Origin: Aphelenchoides besseyi
Lineage: Eukaryota > Nematoda > Chromadorea > Rhabditida > Aphelenchoididae
Direction of reading: 5' to 3'
NCBI GenBank assembly: GCA_024699855.1
Contig: JAMPIQ010000002.1
Location: forward strand, 8,122,001-8,186,000
DNA length: 64,000 bases
Shown: piece by piece, positions 35,604 through 48,100 of the stretch
How the letters are laid out: each line of letters begins with the position of its first letter
Numbering within the stretch: position 1 is the stretch's first letter
Notes under the pieces: generated by a model
Database searches by the model: none
What the model was told of the DNA's origin: nothing
The model's input: only the letters and a program-made list of their open reading frames with translations
Position numbers and translations under genes: made by a program

Positions 35604-37603
35604 TCAACGGAAAACGATGCCGACCGACTTTGCAACACATCGGTTACTATCGTCGGGAATGGAAGATCGCTCACAATTTCGTTTGGTCGCGAAAGCGATG
35701 GTTTTCGACTCACGTTTGCCGATTTGAGAAGCGCTAAAGATGGTAATGAAGGAACGAGATGATGCGAAAAACTTGCCAACTTCCTCCTGTAATTCATGTT
35801 GATACTCGTTGTCTGCTGCTTGCAAATTGTCTTGAAGATAATGAGCCACAACCGAGGCAGCAAACGCATCGCCAAGAACATTAACCGATGTTCGAACTCG
35901 ATCGCTAGAACCATTGAGTTATGAACTAATTCATCTTTCAAGACTTACATTAACCAATCAACGGTAATTAACAACGAAATGTCTTTTGTTGGCAAGTCGA
36001 CAGTATTTAAGATAAGCAGAATGCTGACCAATCCCGCGGGCACCGAATTTAAGCCCAGTGATGCAATCGTTGCAATCAGACTGAAAATCAAATTGATTGC
36101 AATAATCCAAAGAAAAAACCTTATAGTCAAAACCTCGGGAATTGAAAGTGTCACGTTGTTTAGTTGAGCAATGAAAATTACCGCGACAGCTTCGTAAAGC
36201 GCATTCCCGTCCTGAAAACCCAAGGATAATATAATACGGTTCTAGTGAATTTTAAGAACTTACGAGATTGATCGTCGAGCCCAATGGTAAAACAAATCGT
36301 GTGATACGTCGATCTACTTTCAAATTCTCTTCCATACACTGCATGGAAACTGGTAATGCTGCACCACTAAACACGACAATCAGCACAATTCAAATGTTTT
36401 CGCTCACCCGGATGCTGTGCCAAAAGCAGTCACAAGTGCCTGAGCCATTCCGTTCACAATGATCATCGGGTTTCGTCGAGTCAAAACAAAATACAGACCG
36501 GGCATCGTAAAAAAAGTGTGTATTGCAAGTCCACTGAGGATCGTAATTACGTACATGAACAAAATTGCCAACGCATCGCTTAAGTCTTCTAACTCGAGAA
36601 TATTTCCGGCAATCAGACAAATGATTCCCAGTGGTGCCAACCACATGAATGTCTGCATTCTAAAAATGAAGTCGTTTGTAAGAGCCATCACTCACTTCAA
36701 CCAATTTCATGATCACGGCCTCAAGAATCACAAAGAAATCGACAATTATACGCGTTCTTTCGCCAAACTGCGAGATGACAATACCAAATCCCGTACAAAA
36801 TACGATTACTCCTAAGTCCATTCATTTCTAAATTTCATATTTTGCTCGACACACCCAAGATGTTCATTCCCTCCACATAACCAATTCGCTTCTTTATAAT
36901 TGGTGGTGCATTTGGTTGATTGGTCTTCGGCTTGACTTGATAGTAACCAGTCTGAACACGTTGGAATGTTGCTTGAATCACATTCTCTGGAAACTAAACA
37001 AACGTTCTAACTAAGTGCAAATCAATGATAACCATATTTCTGACGACATCGAGAAACGTATCCAACGGAGAAACGGCGCTGTGTTCGTGAACTTCGTAAG
37101 ATGCTCCTTGAGTGATTAGTGGATCTCCGGGATGAATAGTCAAAACAAGTATAATGCCAGTCTAAAGGCTATAAACAACAATCAGCAAACGATCACGTAC
37201 AATCGTTGACAGAACGGTCGTTGTTGTATAATAGCCGACGGTTATAATTCCCATCTGACCGGCCGCTTTTGCATCCAGTTGAGCCAAAGCTAAGTAAACA
37301 CGTAATTCTGAAAACCTTGAAAAACAAACCAGAAACTAAAGACGAAAAAATCAACGGTAATATCATCAATTTTAGAACCTGAAGAAAAATTTCACCGGGG
37401 AAGTTTATGATCAGAACTGATTCTTGTGATAGTTCCATTTGTCGAAGAGTGAAACCCAAAACTAGGCCGATGATCACGGATAAGATGGTCAATGAAAGAA
37501 GGAGATTCTTCCGACAAAACTTTAATAAACGTGTCCATCCTGTAAAACAACAAATCTCTTGTGCAATACGATGCAAAACGAACCTGCGTTTCGTTGGAAA
37601 CAT
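35604..37603 (-). CDS. SLC1-family sodium-dependent glutamate/neutral amino acid transporter
   Basis: Membrane transporter of the excitatory amino acid transporter type. Start [15 protein letters not shown], then TM1 [20 protein letters not shown] and TM2 with [21 protein letters not shown]. Scaffold and core motifs follow: [15 protein letters not shown] in TM3, a long TM4 loop, [21 protein letters not shown]1 region [17 protein letters not shown]7 [20 protein letters not shown]2 region [22 protein letters not shown]8 [18 protein letters not shown]. The last 80 or so residues form a cytosolic tail. Two signatures differ from the family: the Ser-rich HP1 stretch (SSSATLP) reads ASGGAALP, and NMDGT reads NLDGN. 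Substrate preference may therefore differ. It is followed 221 nt downstream by the CAP-like gene on the same strand, with no sign of an operon beyond proximity. Confidence 0.93.
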
Positions 37604-38005
37604 CGCATTTTCGCGCTGATTGTTTTCTCAATCAACTAAACGGTTTACTGATAAAAACGCACACGAAACAACCGCGTACTCACTTTCAGTTGATGGGCGC
37701 CAAAAACGTTTCGATGAGCGAAAAACTGATTTTCTGGTATCAACTACCGAAAACATTTTGCGTCTCTCGATTTGCGTCAACGGACTAGGAAACTGTAACG
37801 AACTTTGCATAATCGTTTGCGCATGCGATTGCCTGTTTGGAAGAGAGATTTTGTTTATTTAACACAAAAATCGTTGGAGAATCGGCCCACAAGAAACAAC
37901 AAAACGAAGAAGAAAAATGGGGGAGGGCAAGTATCGATTTGCTTGTGGGCACAGTTCTCATTAAACGATATGAACAGAAATCAATCAACTACAAGAGAAT
38001 ACAAA
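37604..38005. other. Intergenic, no gene recognised
   Basis: 402 nt between the transporter start and the nuclear receptor stop codon; promoter of the former and 3' UTR of the latter. Short overlapping open frames on both strands look random. Confidence 0.5.
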
Positions 38006-40567
38006 TTAGAGATTGGCATTTGCGCATTCCGGGAAGAACTTGGCCACAACTTCTCGATTAAACGCGGGAGTCGAGACCTTCAAGTCTGCCCAATCCATAG
38101 CTAACGGTTTGCTCCAGTCGGTTTGCAGCGAATCTCCGCCCGCAGGTCTTAGCATTTCTTCGATTGATTTCGTTAACTGCAACGGCAATTTCGGGATGAC
38201 TTTTGATGCCGCCGTCGTTGAATTCTGTGTGGTTGTAGCCATCGAGTTAACATTCCCATAAGCCGTGAACGAGACGGGGACCTCGAGATTTGATGTTTGC
38301 AATCGTGTTGTTGTTGCATTGTTGACGTTTGAATTAACGAATCCAACAGTCATTGGTTGTGTTTGAATTGGCGACAGTTGTGGTTGATAACAAGAAGCAG
38401 CAACAAGTAGACGACCATCGACGCTAAGCATTGGATCCAATTGAGCTGATGGCGAGGGCGTGTTGAAGAACCGAGTCGGTGAAGGAGTTGGTGCGGTTAC
38501 AAACGTTAATGGAGGTGGAAATTGAGTTTGTTGATTCAAATAAGCAGGCGATGTATTGCTATTCAACTGACCGTTGTTGACATTGGAAATATTGTTTGTG
38601 GTTGAGGCCGACGGTTCGGGTAATGGTTGAGCGGGGAAAAGATGAGATGTTGAATACAATGACGAGCAGCTTGATGAACCGGGACTTAGTGCCGAGACCA
38701 GCGAGAAGTTAGGAGTATTCGGTGTGTTATACGTGTTCAAAGTATTTGGAACCTAAAAACTGCGATCAATAGCAATCGTGAAAACAATTTTACTTGTATT
38801 CCACTAAAAGCGTTTGCAAATGACTGCCATCGACTATAAGCATGTGAAGCTACCACATTTGCAGGCATCTGAGTTACATTATCGTTCGTCGATTGTTGAG
38901 TTATTGATTCTGTTGGCGAACATAAGGAGTCAACAGATTTTTCTGTTAAGCTTCCAGTAATTGCACTACCAAAGAGTTTACGATTGAGCTGTGGAAATCG
39001 TAGATAGTCGGTTGTATCGGGATGCGCTAATGTTTGCAGAATTCCTAAGTGCGGTAAAGAGGTCGGTGATTGTGGTTGATCAAGTGGAAACTTGTGTCTA
39101 AGATACGTAGTTACATGGTCGGCTATTATCTGAATTCTTGCAATAAAAATATCTCAATCACTGTCTTACCATGATAGTTGGAGTTAAGAGCAACAAGTTT
39201 CCAATTGGTGAAAAAGTGGCGATCGTTGATCCAAATCGTCTTTCATTCAAACTTCCGCGTTTAAGGTTTTGTCCCATGAGTTCAAGAATACGATTTCGCA
39301 TGGTAGCGAGTAGATCGGATGCTGCCGGTCGAATACCCTTTATTGCCGGATCAACGGTCAAAATTGCTTGAAGCAACAGCAAATCGGCGCTTGTGGCATT
39401 GGAACGACGAAGCGGACGAATGATGTCATCAATAGACATTGCATTTGAGTTCAATGATTCAATAGATCCGTCAGTGTCTTCTTGTGCCATCAACGATCGC
39501 AAGATTGTAAGATCGGAGGTCTCGTTGCTGATATTCGAGTTTTCATCACGAATATGTTTGGCGCAGATTCGTAGAACGACCAACCGAGAAAAAATACTCT
39601 GAACCATTGCTATTTTATCTTCGACTGTGATTGTTTCTGTAGTAGAATCGGCACTCCTTTCAGTTGCCATCGCACAAATCCCATTGACCCAATCGATAAC
39701 AATTACAATTCGCCATAAAGCAAAAATCGATGGATCCTGAGCTTCAAAGATACTTGGACTTGGACGCGGTTGATCGTCGGCACATAGCAATCTTTCGTTA
39801 ATCAAACTTTTTAGTGTGAAATTTCGTACTGATTCTGGTACTTGATTTGCACAATCACGCGTACATTTTGCATCCAATTTGATTATCGAAGATAAGAGCT
39901 GACGGTGAGAAGGACTTAGCGGTTTCATCGGATCTTCGTCACTAGTCTCCTCGTTGGTCAATGCTGACGGACGTCCGGAGTCTTGTCGAGAAAGACGGAA
40001 ATGTGAAGATGAGTGAACGGATTTCAAACTCGTGCTACTTGTTTTCGTTAGTTTACTTTTCTGCCGACTTGTTGAATCATTGCGATCGGGACGCACTGAG
40101 TCCGGATTCCTAGATGTTCGGTTTAGATGAGAAATCAGTTAAGAAACTTTCTTACATGCCAACAAGTAAACATTTTCTAAATCGACACCATCTGCACGAA
40201 TTACGTTCATCTGAATCGTTCGAATAGGATACGGATGTGCAACATTGACTTACATTTGTCGACTTTACATTGTTTATCATAACGACAAATGTATTTGTTT
40301 CGTCCTTCTTTCACTGCTCGTCGGAAAAAGCCTTGAAAACCGAATTGTGTTACACGATTAAAAGTCTCACCTTTACAACCAAAACACGCTAAAACGCCCT
40401 GAAATCGATTTGTTATCCAAATGAAGGCAACAGTTGAAACGAACGTAATGCAATTTGGCCGGAGAGTCGTTGCACACCGCGCAGTTTCTGATCGTTCGTC
40501 CACCTGTCGTCGTTGAAGTCGTCTCTAGAAGTGGAGAAGATTCGTTCATATTATACGAGTTGAGCAT
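38006..40567 (-). CDS. Nuclear hormone receptor with long Ser/Thr/Asn-rich tail
   Basis: Ligand-regulated transcription factor. The zinc-finger DNA-binding domain is complete after splicing: finger 1 starts CAVCNDSPAKLHYG and has P-box CFGCKG, then FFRRAVKEGRNKYICRY; finger 2 continues through KVDKYERNSCRWCRFRKC, then LLVGMNPDSVRPDR, the start of the hinge. The ligand-binding region (about 38790-39850) is divergent but helical, with TLKSLINERLL, FALWRIVIVIDWVNGIC and LRFPQLNRKLFGSAI. It is followed by an unusual C-terminal extension of about 240 residues rich in Asn, Ser, Thr and Pro. Layout and sequence resemble the nematode supplementary (HNF4-derived) receptors rather than a conserved metazoan orthologue. 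Confidence 0.93.
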
Positions 40568-42107
40568 TTCGAAGCATCTGTTTGAGAATCCGAAAACTGA
40601 AAACGAAAAATTTTAATTTGAAAACAACTCCCGCAACGTCTTTCATTTGCAAATACTCGGGTGCTATAAGAAAATGAGAAAACCGGGTTTTGTCGGTACT
40701 GATGGGTCGGCAGTTTCAACCGACCGCAAATCGAAAAACAGTCCGCAGTCGTTACTACTTCAGTTCACCACTTTCAAACTGTTCGCCCGTCGACTTGACG
40801 TCATTTGAGCGAACAGAATGGAAAGCAAGAGAACGGTCGATGTCAAACGTTCCCTTTCTGCCTTGACGGGTCGTGGTTGTGAATAGAAGATAGGAAACTG
40901 AATGAGAATTACGGTCAACTATTGCGAAGATAGTCGTGAAAAGAATCCTTGTAATTAACGGAGTTGCACTCTCGATCAAACTGCTGTTTGCAAACTGAGC
41001 TGATCGCCTATTAAATAGCGTTCGTTGGGCAAATTGGTTGATTTGAATCGAAAGTGCTTCTACGGTAAAGCGAGCAGTTGAACGATCAGAAGGTGCGAAT
41101 TCGTCCAATTTGACCGTTCCGGGAATTTCAAGCGAACGTTCGATTGTGACGCAAACTATGACGTAAAAGTGGAGTTGAAGTCGAGGGTGGATGGTCGCTG
41201 TTTGTACCGAGCGGTTCATTTTGGCAAACTCGTGGAATTCGATGGCCGCGAGAAGGTGGTGATCTTCGTGCGAAGAGCGTGGAAACTGCAGTCGAAAGCA
41301 TCGACGTGAATTCCGATTTACATTCGCGGGTCGAATGCGATTATCCAACGGAAATGTTCGAGAGCGAAAATCAGAACGAACAGAAAACCGAACAAATGAG
41401 GCGGAAACGAGGACCGAGGATCGAACGAAAAATTCGCGCAACGTTTTTTGAGTCACTTAAAAGACCGATAAACGAACGTGCGCGCAGAGTTTGAAAGCAC
41501 GTCGTGTCCGTACGGTAAAAGTGCGGGCGTGCGCGGAAGACAAAACTGAACGGTTCTTTCCATCACTTTCGTGTGCCCTCGAATCACGAGCAACTTTCCG
41601 AGACAACAGACGACCCAAAAATTGGCGGAAGTTAAACGAAGAGATCAAAATTTCCGGTGTCTTAAACCACAATCGACAGTCATCTTCGATGTTTTTATTC
41701 TCGAAAACCGTAGACACAAACATATGGCCAACAAATAAGTACAAAAATATTCCAATGGTCATAGAAAATGCACTTGTCTTAGGAAAAAACAATCACCGGT
41801 ATAGTTGAGCGTAAACAATGATGCCTATGAATGGGAAGTCTAATGGTTAATCTCATCCAACGACTGATAATGTAACTCCTTTGTTGGGAAGGAAAATTAC
41901 AAATCGATGTCAACGAAATCGGGGATATGAGCAAAATAAAAAATTTCGATTCGGGTTTCAAAGGCCAAATGAGTAGGTTTTCTTTTATTATTGCTAATGA
42001 TTGGAAGAACCCAATGAAATGAATAAGGAGCACCAAACGTAGAAAACGAAAAGAAAGACATCTGCCAAAGAGTTCAATCATATCCATGAATTGGAGAGTT
42101 TGCGTAT
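40568..42107. other. Intergenic with a long unexplained open frame
   Basis: 1.5 kb between the nuclear receptor start and the calcium channel stop. It contains a 233-codon minus-strand open frame (40755-41456) and a shorter + strand frame (41279-41494). Neither has recognisable domains. The receptor promoter and 5' UTR must lie here. Confidence 0.4.
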
Positions 42108-45100
42108 TTACAACGTAGTCACAAGTAATAGATCATCGTCCGCATTTCCGTTCGGATTTGCCATCGTCTCTCGACCACTTGGTCCGGAATTCGTAACCGC
42201 CGGACGAAGAAGCGACTGACGGCTGTACTGGTTGATGTCGTTGAATTCCGTCGGATGCACTCCGCCGCAATGAGCCAAGTAAGTTGGATCGGTTAGAGTG
42301 ACAAAAGCAGCGTTGGCTAACTGTCGATCATCCAACTGATACGCTTCAGCTAACTCACGACGCGCAACTTCAACAACTCCCGGATCCATATAACCTGAAT
42401 TCGAAATTAGCAATTACAACTCAACAAGAACTTACGACTAAGTCCGGGAGTTGATTCAAGCGCTTCGCCAATAAGTCGATCGGCCAATTGGGCAGAAGCT
42501 GGAGCGCCGTTACCACGTTGTCGGGCCAATAGCCGCGGAGGAACATTGTAGCCGTGACGTTCGTAGTCTTCTGGCTCAGCGGGACGCAACAAAGTCCGTC
42601 GATGATCGGCGGTTGGAAGTCGAAGTTGTCTGCCGTCTTGAACCGGACGATATGGCCGCTCATCTGACAAATCGCCATCCATTAAATGCATTCCCGTAGA
42701 TCCCGTCAATCCGGCCATTGCACACGCTTGCGATCGTGCCAACTGTAAGGTCTGATGAAATGGTGGCGAAATTGGCGGCAAAATCGATCCATGTTGATTC
42801 AAAGGTTGAATCTCGTCGTCGGAACGATTTATTCCATCGATTTGTTGTTGACGCTCATACCAATCATCTTCATCGGAATCAGCAGGCATACTAAATGTAA
42901 ATAGAAGTGATTAAACAAAGTGTTTTACTTACTCTCTATTAGCATAAATACGCCGTCGTATGGCTGGATCGATTCCACGTTGTGGTCCCAAAGAAGAATC
43001 GCGTGAATCAGATGGATTTAACGGTTGTTGCGACTCCGTTGAAGCAGTTCGACCGTACAATGCAGCTAAGTTCGGTAATCGTCGACCAGTTCCAACGTAC
43101 GGTCCACCATTTGCAGTTCGGCCATGTCGAAAGTCGTCAGCAGGCCGATGAACATTGAGCGGCGGTGGTGAATCGATACTTCCGTAGCCGCCCATGTGGG
43201 TGCCGCCATTGGGCGCGTAGTTGATGTGATGTGGAATGTTAATCGAGTTGTTGGTTGGCATTCCCCGATGCAAACTGCCAGAAAGCGGATGACCAGCCAA
43301 ATCGGCGGCTGCAATCGAATGTGTTGGAGACAATCCGTCCACTGAAAAGTTGAGAAGATTAGAAGCTAAGACCGAATCGCGTTCTTTGCTCAACATCTTC
43401 TCAATAATTTAATGTTCTTTTAATAATTGATGTAAAGACGACGAGAAGATGCATTTGCGTAAAATGACATTCAAAAACACCGGAACATTATGATGTGTAG
43501 TGAGTTTCTCGGCATAAAACCAAAAGAAGAATTCAATCTCCGCCCCTCCGGTTTCATCAAAAAACGATCTGAAGATCCCAGGAGATTTGAAACGCATTAA
43601 GAAGAGATGAGGGATTTTACGAACTGATTGCGTTGAAATTGGATTTGAAATATGGTGTTTGGAAGGCAACCAAAATAAATATTTAGGGCTTTTCATATGT
43701 CACCGGACATGTGCCTCGAAAAGGTGGAAGAAGAATTTTGAGTCTGACAGAATTTGCAAACCACCGACTGTCCACGCGAAATTGGTTTTCCGGCCTCCAG
43801 CCGTTTGTTTTTGTTTAACACCCGTTGAGGAGTGGGTACTTGACGTGCGTTTCAAACAAATTGTAAAACAGAAATTCTTCATTAAACGCACAAACGACTG
43901 GAAACCCAACTGGTCGCAGGTGTGTAGTGGAGAGGAGAAAGAAATTGCGAATTCATGAGCGAATTGACATGAAATGTTTTTGGCAGTTTCGCTTATTTGA
44001 AATGCGAATTGTAATAAATGAGCGTGAATAAGTTGCCTTTCGACCGTACAATACAAATTAGCAATAAACTCACTTCTCACTGGTAACAGTTTCCCGTCTT
44101 CTTTGGCTTCCCCGTACGAAGGATACGGAGCTTTGCTCACAGTATTCGGACTGAAGGCGTTAACAAGGTTGTTGAAGAGGGAGTGAGCACGCTGAAATGG
44201 ACAAATTAGAACAATTAGACTGGAAAACGGTTTTTATTCGAAGGATCTTCTGCGCGTATCCGATTTCTTAATCTAGAAGATTGTGGACAAAATTTTTAGA
44301 TTTTGAACTGAAGTCGACTGTTACACCGAAAGTTGTGCGCTTCTCCAATTACAAGACAAACAGTCGTGTAGCTTTTGGCTAAAGTGGCACAATTCGTCCA
44401 AAATGACGTTGCGTTATTTCAAGCAGGTGCAGTGCAATTAAGGTGTTTACCCGATGTTGTGGTTCGTCCAACTCGCCAACAAAATCGGTTTCCAAGTCGC
44501 CAGAAATCGCACGTTTCAATTCAGGACCAATCTCGTGCAAAGTTCGTAATCCAGCTTGTAGCGCCATTGCTTGAGTATTTTGTATGGGAATCACACCCTT
44601 CGATTCCAATTCCTTTCGCTTTTTGAAACGTCGGAAATAGTCTTGAATCAGGAACGTAGCGTAGAATTTGCCAACAGTCACATCATCATCTCCTAAAGAA
44701 CAGAATTTCAGTGAATGTACTTCTTTTCGAAGTAGAATCTTACGTCCAGCCGGTGGTACAACTTCGTCCAACATTTTAACTGAAGTTCGTTTCCAAATTC
44801 GACGAATTGCCGCGCGAAGTTGCTCGTTTGCTTCGTCGATGTTTCCCTCGGTGTAGATCTTCAAATTTGTTCGAACCAAAGCGAATAATGTTGCATTAAA
44901 GCACACCGTACCGTCACTGTTCAATGGCATGTTCATTGATACCAAACGCTAAAATCACAAGATCGACGATTGTTCATAATCCACAAAATGACTCACTTTA
45001 CACGCCAACCGATGCGGACACAATTTGCCAAAACCCAAAGGTGGTGATATTTTACGCAAAAGAGTGACAACGTCCAAATGTTTGATTCGACCTTTCGCAT

Positions 45101-48100
45101 CGGGATCGTATTCTGACCACAAACGAACGAACTCTTCCAAGTGATGAGGCCCAAGAATCGACCAATCGCGTGTCAAGTAATCGAAATTGTCCATGATAAC
45201 CGCCACAAACAAATTGATGACCTAAACATCTTTCGATTACAAGTCAATGGCTTATAGTTACCAGAAATGAACACAACATGAAAAAAGAAATGAAATACGG
45301 AAAAGCAAAATCAACACCACACAGAGCGTTCGGATCGTTCTTATAATCGTCACTGGTCGGATCACATTTAACTTCTGGGCGTTCTGAGCAACTCAACATG
45401 ATCTCTTGCCACGCTTCACCTAAAATGCTTGCGATTAACTTCTGCTTTGTTCAACGCGAAACACCTGTGGCCGAACGAAACAAAACAAGAACGGCGGCCG
45501 GAAAGGTATGGAAGTTGTTATTGCGATGAATGTGTGTGTTATCGTCCAAAGCAACTTTGCCAAAAACTTGCATTCCAATGACCGCGTAAATGAAAAACAG
45601 TAAAATGATAAGCAGAGCAACATAAGGAAGAGCCTGAAACATTCAATTGCGTTCGATTGACAGTAAAGTAGCTTCTTACCGATAAACTCTAAAAGTTTCA
45701 TTTTGGTTTTCAAGTTCATCAATTCAACTTTCAGTATTCAACACAACAAGATCTTTTCAAAAAATATATTTGCTTTTGAACATGAAAATTCAGTCGATGA
45801 ACTTGAAAACCGATTGCGTACTTTGAAGAACCTAAAACAAAATTGGTTACACAATCGAAGGTTTTCAGTTCTTACGTCCACAACAGCGTTCGAATACCGT
45901 CACCACGACTAAGCAATTTGACCAAACGCATAACGCGAAACAAACGGAAAAAGTTTATGGAAATGATGTTCGAGCCGGGACTCAGTTTTCCGTAGATAAT
46001 GTCGATGAAGGAGCCAAGAACGATAATGAAATCGAACGAGTTCCAACGATCGCCAAAATAGTTCTTCGGATTCAATGCAATGATCTTGAACAGCGCTTCA
46101 AATGCGAATACTCCCGTGAAAATCAAATTCAAAATATCGAGAACGTTGTCCATTTGAACATCCGGCGGATAGTGCTTCATGGCCAATGTTGTTGTGTTCA
46201 GTAGAATGATAATGAAGATCGCATACTCGAAGAATTGCGACGTCACAAACACCCAAACTTGGTATTGAAAACGATTTCGTGGAATATAACGACGATGTGG
46301 TTTGGCTTTCAATGCGAACTCAATGCATTTACGCTGCAAAAGCATTCAGTAATTGAATACTAAAGTGTTTTACCTGGTTTTTGTCCAATTCACAATTTTC
46401 GTATTCTCGTTCACCGGAAATTCAGACAATCAGTTAAGCAGAAGAAGCTTTCTTACCTTCGTTTTGGAACGTGACGATAACGAAACCGACGAAGATGTTC
46501 ATCCTAAATAGAAATTGAATGAAACCGCTCAATAAATGCTCATACATGAAGAAAGCAATTACAACAATAAACGCAATAAAGAAGATGGCCACGGGCTGTC
46601 GAGCGTTGTAAACCGGACCGTGATCTTCTTCGTTGGAATTGATTGCAACGTACAGAAGATCGGGCCAACCCCTAAAACAGTTCGAATTAGTGACCGTTCG
46701 AAAATTTGCTGTAAGAATTGCACAATGTTAATTGCAAGTAATTTTTGTTCAAATACTCTTTCTTGTAGTCACATGATATCTCACGACCTTTTGCCGAAAA
46801 ACTGTCTATCTTGCACATCCCGATTCCCAGTCTTTGTTGAATTGTAGTTATTTTTGTGTTAGATATCCCATAAATTGTGAATAAAAACTTAATCAAATGT
46901 CGATACTACGAAAAGTGAGATCATAGCGTCGAGAACGTTGTCGAAGTTGAAGTCATTTCTCGTCCATTCGCGTTCCATTCGCAGCGGTTTGGTCGGATCG
47001 CCGTCCTCGTAGGTGATGAATTCGCCTCGACATTCGGCAGCAGTCATCTTGGAAACGTCGTTACACGAGAAAAATGTTCCTTTGAAAAGTTGTACACCGA
47101 TAATGGCAAACATGAACTGAAGCATGAATGTGACTAACCTAAATAGACAAACTAGTTACGACTATAAGTTTAGTTTTGCGTACATGATGTTTCCAATGGT
47201 TTTAACGGCAACAATCACACACTGGACCACGTGTTTAAGACCTTTTGCTCGGTTAATCGCACGAAGTGGACGTAACACACGCAAAACACGAAGAATCTTA
47301 ACCACGGAAATTGCATCTGAAATAAATGAGTAACATATCCGCAAAATAACTCACATACCAGATTTTAAAACAAAAGAAATGAGTGAAACGGCCACAACCA
47401 AAATATCCAACAGATTGAAGGCATTTCGACAGAAAGATCCCTTGTGTAGCACCAATCCAAAAACCACAACTTTCAACGTGATTTCCACTGTGAATACGGT
47501 CGTAAAAAAGTAATCGAAGTAGTTGAGAATTGTGTTTCTGTAACTTTGTGCTTGTAGCGGATCTTCAGCCGCTAACATTGCCGATGAGACGAGAATACAA
47601 ACCAAAACGGCATTGGTGAAGATGGTATGATTGACGATTTTGTTACAGAACACTCGAAAAGCGTTTGTATGCGACAGAATGAATAATGAAGATGCCTTTG
47701 GAATTGGTTTTGGTTGTTTAGGCGGTAAGGTTGAAACACGACGAGGTCGAGCTCCGGTCGGATCGTCGTGATCCACTTCGTCCATATCCGAATCCACATC
47801 ATTCACATCGTTTGCGCGAATTCGCATTTCTTCATTTCCATTTTCATCGTATTTCTCGTCATCGTAGTCTTCTTCTGGCTCTTCTTGTTCCAGTTCTATT
47901 ATATTTAGAGAGCAATTAAAAGCATGAATGACTACCCACCTGTTTGCTCTTCTTCTTTTTCAGCGTTGGTCAGCGAATCGGCATCAGCCAAGTTATCGAC
48001 AGCAATAGCCAAGAAGACGTTCAGTAAGATGTAATTACCGCAAATAAACAGGACAATGAAGTAGACCGAAACGAGCATTCCCATTGTTCCAACTCCACCA

